This document shows, in pieces, positions 23,424 through 30,690 of a stretch of DNA of 32,292 nucleotides. The stretch's first letter is position 1. The number at the start of each line of letters is the position of its first letter. The notes under the pieces were generated by a model. The model saw nothing but the letters and a program-made list of their open reading frames with translations, made no database searches and was not told where the DNA came from. The position numbers and the translations under genes were made by a program. This DNA comes from Acidimicrobiales bacterium (GTDB taxonomy: Bacteria > Actinomycetota > Acidimicrobiia > Acidimicrobiales > UBA8190): contig DATKSK010000060.1 of assembly GCA_035531755.1 (NCBI GenBank), positions 1 through 32,292 of the forward strand, written 5' to 3'.

Positions 23424-24182
23424 GTGCCACTGCTCGTGGCCGACGGCATCTCGAAGCGCTTCGGGGGCATCGAGGCCCTGAGCCGGCTCAGCCTGTCGGT
23501 CGACCCGGGCGAGGCGGTCGGCATCGTGGGCCCGAACGGGGCCGGCAAGACGACATTGTTCAACTGCCTGTTCGGCCTGCTGCACCCCGACTCCGGCACC
23601 GTCACCTTCGACGGCGTCCGCATCGACGCGCTGCCGACGTTCCGCCGGGCGCGGCTCGGGATCGGGCGCACCTTCCAGCGCCTCGAGCTGTTCACGGGCA
23701 TGACCCCGCGCGAGCACGTCCTCGTGGCGGAACGGGTTCGCACCGGGCGGGGACGCCTGTGGAAGGACGTCGTCGGCCTGGGCCGTCCCGGCGCCGACGA
23801 CCAGCGGGTGGCCGAGGAGCTCTTGACCCTGGTCGGCCTGGCGGACGTCGCCGACGTCCCGGTCGAGGCGCTCGCCCTCGGGACCGGCCGCCTCGTGGAG
23901 CTGGCGCGGGCGCTCGCCGTCCGCCCGCGCCTGCTCATGCTGGACGAACCCTCGTCGGGGCTCGACGACACCGAGACGGCGGCCATGGTGGCGATCCTCG
24001 CCCGTGTCCGCCGCGAGCGGGGCACCGCCGTGGTCCTCGTGGAGCACGACCTCGACATGGTCGCCGCCACCGTCGACCGGTTGGTCGTGCTCGACTTCGG
24101 GAGGCTCATCGCCGACGGGCCGGTCGACCGCGTGCTCGCCGACGCCGGGGTGCGGCGCGCCTACCTCGGGGAGAAGGCATGA
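23424..24182 (+). CDS. LivG-type ABC ATPase
   Basis: This 252-residue ATPase has Walker A GPNGAGKTT (36-44), a Q-loop at GIGRTFQRLELF, Walker B LLMLDEPSSGLD and the switch His in VEHDLDM. The ABC signature, normally LSxGQ, reads LALGTGRLVELARAL, so the usual Ser and Gln are changed. The GTG start lies 3 bp after the permease stop, and its own stop overlaps the LivF start. It energises import with LivF through the fused permease. Confidence 0.9.
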   Translation: MPLLVADGISKRFGGIEALSRLSLSVDPGEAVGIVGPNGAGKTTLFNCLFGLLHPDSGTVTFDGVRIDALPTFRRARLGIGRTFQRLELFTGMTPREHVLVAERVRTGRGRLWKDVVGLGRPGADDQRVAEELLTLVGLADVADVPVEALALGTGRLVELARALAVRPRLLMLDEPSSGLDDTETAAMVAILARVRRERGTAVVLVEHDLDMVAATVDRLVVLDFGRLIADGPVDRVLADAGVRRAYLGEKA

Positions 24183-24961
24183 TCTCGCCGGCGCCGTTGC
24201 TCGAGGTGCGCGACGTCGACGCCGTCTACGGCCCGTACCGCGCCCTGTTCGGCGTGTCGTTCTCCGTGGCCGAGCGCTCGGCGGTGGCACTGGTGGGGGC
24301 GAATGGGGCGGGGAAGTCGACCGTGGCCCGCGTGGTCTCCGGTCTGGTGCGGGCCTCGTCCGGCAGCGTGCATTTCGCCGGGGAGGACATCACGCGCTAC
24401 CCGGCCTGGCGCATCGCCCGCCTCGGCCTCGCCCATGCGCCCGAGGGCCGGGCCGTCTTCGGGTCGCTCACGGTCGAGGAGAACCTGGTGCTGACGTTCC
24501 GGCAGGCGGTCGGCCGCCACGGCGTGGCGGGGGCGCTCGCCCGGGCCTACGACGCCTTCCCGCGCCTCGGCGAGCGGCGGCGCCAGCCTGCCGGGACGCT
24601 GTCCGGGGGCGAGCAGCGCATGCTGGCACTGGCCAAGGTCCTGGCCGTGCCCCAACGCCTGCTCGTGGTGGACGAGCTGTCGCTCGGCCTGGCGCCGGTC
24701 GTCGTCGACGAGGTCTTCGCGGGACTGCGGACCATTCTCGAGGCCGGGACGGCGTTGCTCGTCGTGGAACAGCACGTGGACCGGGCGCTGTCGCTCGCCG
24801 ACGAGGTGGTGATGCTGGCCAAAGGGCGAGTGGTGCGTCAGGGGCCTGTCGCCGACGTCGGCGCCGACGTCACAGATCTCTTGCCGGCGCGGGCTACGGC
24901 GTTGAGTACGGAGACGGGACCGGTGGCGGAGCCGGGCTCGGGCTCGGGCTCGGAGAGCTGA
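24179..24961 (+). CDS. LivF-type ABC ATPase
   Basis: This 260-residue ATPase has Walker A GANGAGKST (40-48), an intact signature LSGGEQRMLALAKVL, Walker B LLVVDELSLGLAP (DEL rather than the common DEP) and the VEQHVDRAL switch segment. The characteristic LivF block HAPEGRAVFGSLTVEENL is present. The ATG overlaps the LivG stop (ATGA). The last 30 residues are a Gly/Ser/Glu/Pro tail. It is the last gene of the importer operon, followed by a strong hairpin. Confidence 0.9.
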   Translation: MISPAPLLEVRDVDAVYGPYRALFGVSFSVAERSAVALVGANGAGKSTVARVVSGLVRASSGSVHFAGEDITRYPAWRIARLGLAHAPEGRAVFGSLTVEENLVLTFRQAVGRHGVAGALARAYDAFPRLGERRRQPAGTLSGGEQRMLALAKVLAVPQRLLVVDELSLGLAPVVVDEVFAGLRTILEAGTALLVVEQHVDRALSLADEVVMLAKGRVVRQGPVADVGADVTDLLPARATALSTETGPVAEPGSGSGSES

Positions 24962-25068
24962 CCCGGGGCTCGCACCGCGGACCGGGGGAGGGGCGGCCGA
25001 GCACCCCATGCTGCGCCTTCAGGTCCGCCACCGGGCGAGGGGCCAGACCGTCACCGCCCCGAGGCCCG

Positions 25069-25099
25069 TCGGGGGGCGCACCCGCGGTGCGCCCCCCGG
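25069..25099. terminator. Strong bidirectional terminator hairpin
   Basis: GGGGGGCGCACC (25071-25082) pairs perfectly with 25086-25097 around a 3-nt loop, and a C-G and a G-U pair extend it at the base. It lies between the convergent LivF gene and the minus-strand lipoprotein gene and can end both transcripts. Confidence 0.75.
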
Positions 25100-25204
25100 A
25101 CGTGGCTCAGGTCGAGCGGTTCAGCCTGGACCGTTGCCGCGCAGTGGCGCCCCGGCTCGGGCGGACCGCGGTCCGAGCCTGTCGACGCCCCGAGCGGGAT
25201 CGGA

Positions 25205-25780
25205 TCAGCAGCCGGTAGGGCTGCCGGTCTTGCCGGCCGCCTGGTAGAAGAGGCCGAGCAGACCGCAGATCGTGGCCTTGGCGACGAGCCAGTGGCCGTC
25301 CACGAACACGGCGTACCCCTGGGAGTTGGGCAGGATGGCGGTGCCCGTGGTGCCCAAAATGTCGTAGACGACCTTGGCGCACGGCGAGGGCAACGACGCC
25401 TGGCGACAGGTCGTGGCGGTCAGCACCTTGACGCTGTCGATCTTGGAGCCCGCCGACGAGGACGCCAGCGACGAGGACAGGGCATCCTGCAGGGCCGACT
25501 GGACTTGCGCGCCGTTCTGGATGACCGCCACCTTGCCGGCGACATCCGGGTTGGCCAGGTTGAAGAGCGTGTTGTAGGCGGCGCCGATGTCCGTCGACTC
25601 GGTGGCGGGGTTGAAGGTCACCGCCGTGGTCGTGCTGGCTGCGGTGGTGCCGGAGCTGCCGCACGCCGCCGCGCCCAGCGACAACGCCGCAATGACGGCC
25701 GTGGCCACGACCCGCCCCCGGCGCCCGGTCGGGCGCCGGCGCCCGACGACGCCGTCACTGCCTTGCGGTCCTTGCATCAT
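25205..25780 (-). CDS. Putative secreted lipoprotein of unknown function
   Basis: This 191-residue protein has an Arg-rich N-terminus, a hydrophobic segment and a lipobox LGAAAC near residue 40. The mature part begins with a Ser/Thr/Ala linker and continues with AAYNTLFNLANPDVAGKVAVIQNG and YAVFVDGHWLVAKATICGLLGLFYQ, a pattern that recalls NTF2/SnoaL-like lipoproteins of actinobacteria. Two internal cysteines and a C-terminal Cys could form disulfides. The function is not known. ATG 25780 follows AGGGGAGGA and overlaps the stop of the upstream SDR (ATGA), so the two are coupled. Confidence 0.72.
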   Translation of the reverse strand: MMQGPQGSDGVVGRRRPTGRRGRVVATAVIAALSLGAAACGSSGTTAASTTTAVTFNPATESTDIGAAYNTLFNLANPDVAGKVAVIQNGAQVQSALQDALSSSLASSSAGSKIDSVKVLTATTCRQASLPSPCAKVVYDILGTTGTAILPNSQGYAVFVDGHWLVAKATICGLLGLFYQAAGKTGSPTGC

Positions 25781-26730
25781 CTGGGTCCTCCCCTTTGGTC
25801 AGGGTCAGCGTGCCGCTCCCCGTCTGGCTGCCCGAGGTTATCTGTATCGCCGCCGCCGTACCTGACATTCTCGTCAGGGACCGTCGACCCGGCCCCCGGG
25901 CCCGCCGCGCCGGCCAGGGCCTCGGCGACGTCGGCCTCCGACGGGGTGATCCCGAACACCGAGGGGGGCACCATCCGCAGAAGGCCCGAGACCGCCGCCT
26001 GGACGACGCCGACCGCCCGGTACCAGGGGGGGACGAAGACCTCGAACCGGTCCCGCTCGACGGCGTCGATGACCGCGCCGGCCACCCGGGACGCCGGGAC
26101 CTTGCGGGGCCAGTGCCGCTGGTAGTCCGCGCCCCGGGTGTCGAAGAACCCCGTGTCGACGGGGCCGGGGTCGATCAGCGACACGCCCACGCCCGTGCCG
26201 TGGAGCTCCAGGGCCAATGACTGGCTGTACCCCACCACGGCGAACTTGGTGGCCGAGTACGCCGCCTCCCCCGGCGCCGCGAAGCGCCCGGCCACCGACG
26301 CCACGTTCACGATGTGCCCGCGCCCGCGTTCGAGCATGCCCGGCAACACGCTGGCCGTGGCGTACACGGTGCCCAGGTAGTTGATGGCCATCACCCGCTC
26401 GAACGCCTCGACCGGCACCTGCGTCACCGTCCCCGCCGCGCCGAGACCCGCGTTGTTGACGAGGATGTCCACCGGCCCGAGGGCGCCCGCCAGCGCCGCC
26501 AGCGCCGCCTCGAGCTGCCGCCGGTCGGCGACGTCGGCTGCGGCGACCGCCCCCGAGCGGCTGCCGCCGAGGGCGTGCAGGGTGGCGTCGAGGTCCTCGC
26601 GGTGGCGCGCCACGAGGCCGACCCGGGCGCCCCGGGCGACAGCTTGCTCGGCGATGGCCCGACCGATCCCCTTGGAGCCCCCGGTGACCACGGCCACGGA
26701 CCGCTCCCACCGCATCCCGTGACGACCCAC
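25777..26730 (-). CDS. Short-chain dehydrogenase/reductase
   Basis: This SDR of about 317 residues has the nucleotide motif TGGSKGIG near the N-terminus, NNAG, a catalytic Ser in NVASVAGR and YSATK with the Tyr and Lys. After the standard core of 250 residues it has a C-terminal extension with an amphipathic or membrane-associated segment (VPPWYRAVGVVQAAVSGLLRMV) and a disordered tail, as in lipid-linked SDRs. The GTG at 26730 is chosen because a minus-strand TACGGT box ends 6 nt before it and no ribosome-binding site exists. ATG 26715 is an alternative. Its stop overlaps the lipoprotein start. Substrate is not known. Confidence 0.85.
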   Translation of the reverse strand: MGRHGMRWERSVAVVTGGSKGIGRAIAEQAVARGARVGLVARHREDLDATLHALGGSRSGAVAAADVADRRQLEAALAALAGALGPVDILVNNAGLGAAGTVTQVPVEAFERVMAINYLGTVYATASVLPGMLERGRGHIVNVASVAGRFAAPGEAAYSATKFAVVGYSQSLALELHGTGVGVSLIDPGPVDTGFFDTRGADYQRHWPRKVPASRVAGAVIDAVERDRFEVFVPPWYRAVGVVQAAVSGLLRMVPPSVFGITPSEADVAEALAGAAGPGAGSTVPDENVRYGGGDTDNLGQPDGERHADPDQRGGPR

Positions 26731-26736
26731 TCGGCC

Positions 26737-26742
26737 ACCGTA
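26737..26742 (-). promoter_or_regulatory. Leaderless-type -10 box for the SDR gene
   Basis: On the minus strand TACGGT (26742 down to 26737) is followed by 6 nt and then GTG at 26730. No ribosome-binding site is present. The divergent methyltransferase has its own -10-like TACCAT at 26813-26818. Confidence 0.45.
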
Positions 26743-26857
26743 CTCAGCGGGCGCGGGCACGTCGGCATCCGCTGGCCACGGCCGCGCCGGCGGGGCGCGT
26801 GACCCCGGCGGCTACCATGCGGCACCGGCGGCCGGATCGCAACGGGAGGGGCGCACG

Positions 26858-28234
26858 TTGGCGAGCACTTCTGCGGATGCCGGCGAGCTGATCGACGCCA
26901 GAGCCCTGGCGGCGGCGTCGACGGTCGAGGGCCTCGCCGCCCGTGCGGACGAGCTGGTGCGCTCGATGGAAGACCCCACGGCTCTGCTGGCCAAGCCGTG
27001 CTCGTCCATGCGCGAGGCCCCGGACGTGCTCAGCTGCTTCGGCATGCTGCTCGGGGCGCTGGCACCGCTCCCGGGGATGTCCGTGCTCGATTTCGGGGCG
27101 GGGAGCTGTTGGACGTCGCACTTCATGACCCAGCTGGGCTGCCGGGTCGTCGCCATGGATGTCTCGGCGGCCATGCTCGACCTCGGCCGGCGCCGCTACG
27201 AGCAGCAACCGGTGTTCGGGGCGCGGCCGGCGCCGGTGTTCTCGCTCTTCGACGGCCGCACGATGGACCTCGCAGACGAGAGCGTCGACCGCATCATGTG
27301 CTTCGACGCGCTGCACCATGTCCCCAACGTGGCGGAGGTCATCGCCGAGATGGGCCGGGTCCTGCGGCCGGGGGGAGTGGCGGGCTTCTCCGAACCCGGC
27401 CCCAACCACTCTCGTGACGCGCAGTCCCAGCACGAGATGCGGCGGTACGGCGTTCCGGAGTTCGACCTCGTGCTCGAGGACGTCTGGCGTCACGCGTCAC
27501 GCTCCGGGTTCGAAGAGCTGTCCGTGGCCATCTTCAACCCCGCCCCCCAATGGGTCGGCCTCGAGCAGTTCACCGCGTTCCTGGCCGGCGGTGCCCCGGC
27601 GACGACGGGGGCGGCCCGGGCGGCCCGGGCGGCCCGGGCAGCCCGCGCTGCCACGGGGGCACCGCGCTCGCTCGGTGACAAGGCGCTCTCCCGGCTGCGC
27701 ACGCTCGGCCGCTTCGCCGCCGAAGCCCGTCATGTCGACGCGGCCCGGGCGGGCTACCGCCATCTCGCCCACGTGCGGGGCACGCTCCACAACCGGCGCA
27801 TGTTCCTGCTGCGCAAGGCCGGGCACGAGGCGACCGACAGCCGCGAAGTGTCGGGCCTAGCGGCCGACCTGTCGGTGGAGGGCCTGGAATTCGTGCCGGC
27901 CGGGGGGACGACGACGGTGCGCGGGACCTGCCGCATCCGCAACACGGGCCGCAACCGGTGGCTGGCGTCCTCGGCGGGTCTGGGTGCGGTGCTGCTCGGG
28001 TTGCGCGTCGGGCGCGGGGCGCACCCGGCCGCCGACCACGGCCGGGTCCCCCTGCCCGGTGACGGGATCGTCGATCCCGGGGCCGTCGTGGTCGTGCCGT
28101 TCTCCACCGAGGTCCCCACCCCGGCGCCCGGGGAGGAGCCCGTCCGCCTCGAGCTCGACCTCGTCTCCGAGGGCATCATCTGGTTCGCCGAGGTGCGTGG
28201 GCACCCTGTGCAGATCCTCGTCGGCGCACCCTGA
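26858..28234 (+). CDS. SAM-dependent methyltransferase with C-terminal beta-rich domain
   Basis: This 458-residue protein starts at TTG 26858, behind GGGAGGGG. Residues about 50-200 form a class I methyltransferase: motif I VLDFGAG (76-82), the acidic end of strand 2 in VVAMDVS, and LHHVPN and LRPGG later. A helical region with a low-complexity Ala-Ala-Arg run (about 252-264) follows. Residues 345-458 form a separate beta-rich unit (TTTVRGTCRIRNTGRNRWL) that looks Ig-like, similar to C-terminal units of sugar- and polysaccharide-modifying enzymes. It may methylate a glycan or lipid-linked sugar, but this is only inferred. Confidence 0.8.
   Translation: MASTSADAGELIDARALAAASTVEGLAARADELVRSMEDPTALLAKPCSSMREAPDVLSCFGMLLGALAPLPGMSVLDFGAGSCWTSHFMTQLGCRVVAMDVSAAMLDLGRRRYEQQPVFGARPAPVFSLFDGRTMDLADESVDRIMCFDALHHVPNVAEVIAEMGRVLRPGGVAGFSEPGPNHSRDAQSQHEMRRYGVPEFDLVLEDVWRHASRSGFEELSVAIFNPAPQWVGLEQFTAFLAGGAPATTGAARAARAARAARAATGAPRSLGDKALSRLRTLGRFAAEARHVDAARAGYRHLAHVRGTLHNRRMFLLRKAGHEATDSREVSGLAADLSVEGLEFVPAGGTTTVRGTCRIRNTGRNRWLASSAGLGAVLLGLRVGRGAHPAADHGRVPLPGDGIVDPGAVVVVPFSTEVPTPAPGEEPVRLELDLVSEGIIWFAEVRGHPVQILVGAP
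27611..27646 (+). repeat. 9-bp tandem repeat inside the methyltransferase gene
   Basis: Three exact copies of GCGGCCCGG (27611, 27620, 27629) and one degenerate copy encode an Ala-Ala-Arg run between the catalytic and C-terminal domains. The frame is kept by any whole-unit change. Confidence 0.75.
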
Positions 28235-28261
28235 GGCGACCGGCGCCCGGTGCACCGCGGC

Positions 28262-28321
28262 GGCAGCGCCCCGGCGGGCAGCGCCCCGGCGGGCAGCGCC
28301 CGGGCTGGCTGCGCCCGGGGG
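28262..28321. repeat. 15-bp tandem repeat between convergent genes
   Basis: Four copies of about 15 bp (GGCAGCGCCCCGGCG at 28262 and 28277, then two diverged copies) fill the gap between the methyltransferase stop and the minus-strand SDR stop. No typical hairpin terminator is seen in this gap, so the repeat may take that role or be neutral. Confidence 0.7.
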
Positions 28322-28335
28322 GCCGGGTCCCCGGC

Positions 28336-29241
28336 TCAGAAGAAGCTGAAGGGCGGCAGGCCCGACGAGTGCGAGGAGAAGAGGGTGGACTTGTTGTCGG
28401 CCAGCTCCTTCGGCGTCCACCTGGTGTCGCGCTTGAGCTGCCCGGCGGGCTGCCACCCCTTGACGACCCACACCGAGCCGCCGAACACCACGAAGTTCTG
28501 GCCGTTCACGTCGGCCGCCTCGTCCGAGGCGAGGAACGCCACGAGCGGTGCCACGTTCTCGGGGCCGAAGGCGTCGAACTTGCCCTCCTCCACCTTGGCC
28601 ATCTCGCCGAAGAGGTCCTCGGTCATGCGGGTGCGGGCCCGGGGAGAGATGGCGTTGACGGTGACGCCGTAGCGCTCCAGCTCACGGCCCAGGATGATGG
28701 TCATCGCCGCGATGCCCGCCTTGGCCGCGCCGTAGTTTGCCTGCCCGGCGTTGCCGAAGAGGCCGGCCTCGGACGCGGTGTTGATGATACGGCCGGAGAC
28801 CTCCTCGCCTGCCTTGGCGCGGTTGCGCCAGTGGATGGCGGCGAAGTGCGCGGTGGCGAAGTGGCCCTTCAGGTGCACACGGATCACGTCGTCCCAGTCC
28901 GACTCGTCCATGTTGAAGCTCATCTTGTCGCGCAGGATGCCGGCGTTGTTGACGAGGATGTCGAGCTTGCCCCAGGTGTCGACGGCCTGGGTGACGAGGC
29001 TCTCGGCGCCGGCCCAGGAGCTCACGTCGTCACTGTTGAGGGCGGCCTCGCCTCCGGCGGCGACGATGTCCTGCACCGTCTGCTCGGCAGGGTGGACGTC
29101 GCTGCCCTCGCCCGACCGGGACGCGCCGATGTCGTTGACGATCACCTTGGCTCCCTCGGCGGCGAGCAGGAGGGCCTCTTCCCGGCCGATCCCGCGCCCG
29201 GCGCCGGTGACTATGGCGGTCTTCCCGTCGAGCATACCCAT
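28336..29241 (-). CDS. Hsd4A/ChsB1-like short-chain dehydrogenase
   Basis: This 301-residue SDR opens MGMLDGKTAIVTGAGRGIGRE and has a Ser in NTASEAG, then YGAAK. The order VNDIG after strand 2, the 'AEQTVQDIVAAGGEA' region and the long C-terminal tail are typical of the multifunctional-enzyme-2 type SDRs. In mycobacteria the related Hsd4A (ChsB1) oxidises 3-hydroxyacyl-CoA side chains of steroids and 17-beta-hydroxysteroids. That role is inferred from overall resemblance. The start has AGGAGGA 6 nt upstream. It is divergent from a DUF35 gene. Confidence 0.85.
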   Translation of the reverse strand: MGMLDGKTAIVTGAGRGIGREEALLLAAEGAKVIVNDIGASRSGEGSDVHPAEQTVQDIVAAGGEAALNSDDVSSWAGAESLVTQAVDTWGKLDILVNNAGILRDKMSFNMDESDWDDVIRVHLKGHFATAHFAAIHWRNRAKAGEEVSGRIINTASEAGLFGNAGQANYGAAKAGIAAMTIILGRELERYGVTVNAISPRARTRMTEDLFGEMAKVEEGKFDAFGPENVAPLVAFLASDEAADVNGQNFVVFGGSVWVVKGWQPAGQLKRDTRWTPKELADNKSTLFSSHSSGLPPFSFF

Positions 29242-29262
29242 CAGGTGTCCTCCTGCTTCTGC

Positions 29263-29290
29263 TTCACAGCCTCGTGTTCACAGCCTCGTG
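29263..29290. repeat. 14-bp perfect tandem repeat in a divergent promoter region
   Basis: Two identical copies of TTCACAGCCTCGTG (29263-29276, 29277-29290) lie between the Hsd4A-like SDR and the DUF35 gene. They could be operator half-sites 14 bp apart or a slippage duplication. Confidence 0.6.
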
Positions 29291-29420
29291 CCCCCGGCGC
29301 CCGGGTCCCGCGTCACGTTGACGTCGGATCTGGAACCCGGGCAGCATGGCCGATGGCGCTCGCCAGGGTCAACACGGCCGGGGCGCCCGACGACGGCACC
29401 GAGCGAACGAGGCAGGCACC

Positions 29421-29828
29421 ATGGCGACCCGCTTTGATCTCCCGACACCCGACGACTTCACCCGCCCGTGGTGGGACGCCACGGCGGAGGGGCGCCTCAT
29501 GATCTCCCGCTGCTCGACGTGCGGCGAGGCGCACTACTACCCCCGGCCCTTCTGCCCGCGCTGTGGGGCCGAAACGGTGTCGTGGGAGCGGGCCAGCGGG
29601 GACGCCACCCTCTACACCTGGTCGATCGTGTACCAGAACGACCTTCCCCCGTTCAACGAGCGGGTCCCCTACGTCGCCGCCATGGTCGATCTCGCCGAGG
29701 GCCCGCGCATGATGACGAACGTGGTGGGGTGCGACTTCGACGATCTCCAGGTGGGGATGGCGCTACGCGTCGACTTCTCCGACATCGGCGACGGCTTCCA
29801 CGTCCCCGTGTTCCGCCCCGCGGCCTAG
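29421..29828 (+). CDS. DUF35-type zinc-ribbon/OB-fold protein
   Basis: This 135-residue protein has a zinc ribbon C31-x2-C34-x10-C45-x2-C48, then an OB-fold with ATLYTWSIVYQN and VPYVAAMVDL. DUF35 proteins are acyl-CoA-binding partners of thiolases and aldolases; in steroid degradation the DUF35 part of ChsH2 binds the aldolase Ltp2. No thiolase or aldolase is next to it here, so its partner is off the window. The ATG follows a GAGGCAGG site. It is followed after 11 bp by an SDR gene. Confidence 0.87.
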   Translation: MATRFDLPTPDDFTRPWWDATAEGRLMISRCSTCGEAHYYPRPFCPRCGAETVSWERASGDATLYTWSIVYQNDLPPFNERVPYVAAMVDLAEGPRMMTNVVGCDFDDLQVGMALRVDFSDIGDGFHVPVFRPAA

Positions 29829-29839
29829 GCGCCGGCGTC

Positions 29840-30595
29840 GTGGAGGAGGCCGCCGGGCGGGTCGCCCTCGTCACGGGGGCAAGCCGAGGCATCGGCCGGG
29901 CCTGTGCCCTGGCGCTCGCGGGCGACGGCTTCGACGTCGCCGTCAACTACCGGCGCGACGAGGAAGCCGCGCGTGAAACGGTGGAGGCCGTCGAGGCGCT
30001 CGGACGACGGGCCCGGCCCTACCGTGCCGCGGTCGACTCCCTCGACGACGACCGCCGCATGGTGGAGGCGGTCCTCGGGGACTTCGGCGCCGTCGACGCA
30101 CTGGTGCACGCCGCGGGCATCGCCAGCCGGGGCCACGCCGTCGCCGACACCGACCCGGCCGAGCTCGAACGCGTCATCGCCGTCCATGCCCTCGGCGCCC
30201 ATCACCTGTGCCGGCTCGTGGTGCCGTCGATGCGCACGCGCCCACGCGGCGATGTCGTGTTCGTGTCGAGCGTGGCCGCCCGCATGCTCGCCCCCAACGG
30301 CGCGCCGTACAACATGGCCAAGGCCGCGCTCGAGGCCTTGGCCCTGACACTCGCCAAGGAGGAGCGCCGCAACGGCATCCACGTGAACGTCGTGGCTCCC
30401 GGCCTGGTCGTCACCGAGATGGGCCGCCGCCTCGTCCGGGCCATGGGCGTCTTGGACATCTCGACCATGGACGCCACCGCGCCGTTCGGCCGGGTGTGCC
30501 GCCCCGAGGACGTGGCCGGGGTGGTGCGGTTCCTGTGCTCCGCCGAGGCCGGGTACGTGACAGGCCAGGTCATCACCGTGGACGGCGGGGGCTGA
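29840..30595 (+). CDS. FabG-like short-chain dehydrogenase/reductase
   Basis: This 251-residue SDR has TGASRGIG, VNYRR after strand 2 (basic, suggesting NADP), HAAG in place of NNAG, a Ser in VSSVAAR, YNMAK and the C-terminal VTGQVITVDGGG. It is likely a 3-oxoacyl-ACP or -CoA reductase or the reverse dehydrogenase. The GTG at 29840 lies 11 bp after the DUF35 stop and has no ribosome-binding site, so it probably depends on coupling. The exact substrate is not known. Confidence 0.85.
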   Translation: MEEAAGRVALVTGASRGIGRACALALAGDGFDVAVNYRRDEEAARETVEAVEALGRRARPYRAAVDSLDDDRRMVEAVLGDFGAVDALVHAAGIASRGHAVADTDPAELERVIAVHALGAHHLCRLVVPSMRTRPRGDVVFVSSVAARMLAPNGAPYNMAKAALEALALTLAKEERRNGIHVNVVAPGLVVTEMGRRLVRAMGVLDISTMDATAPFGRVCRPEDVAGVVRFLCSAEAGYVTGQVITVDGGG

Positions 30596-30690
30596 TCCGG
30601 ACCTGACCGGCCGCGCCCCGGGTCCGGACTCGTTCCTGACGCCGGCGTGACCCGGTCAAGGGGGGCGGCCGACCGGTCGATCCCTTATCG

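Noticed and set aside
24962-25204. Extra small gene between LivF and the lipoprotein
   Set aside because: No frame shows biased codons or a ribosome-binding site; the main feature is the terminator hairpin.
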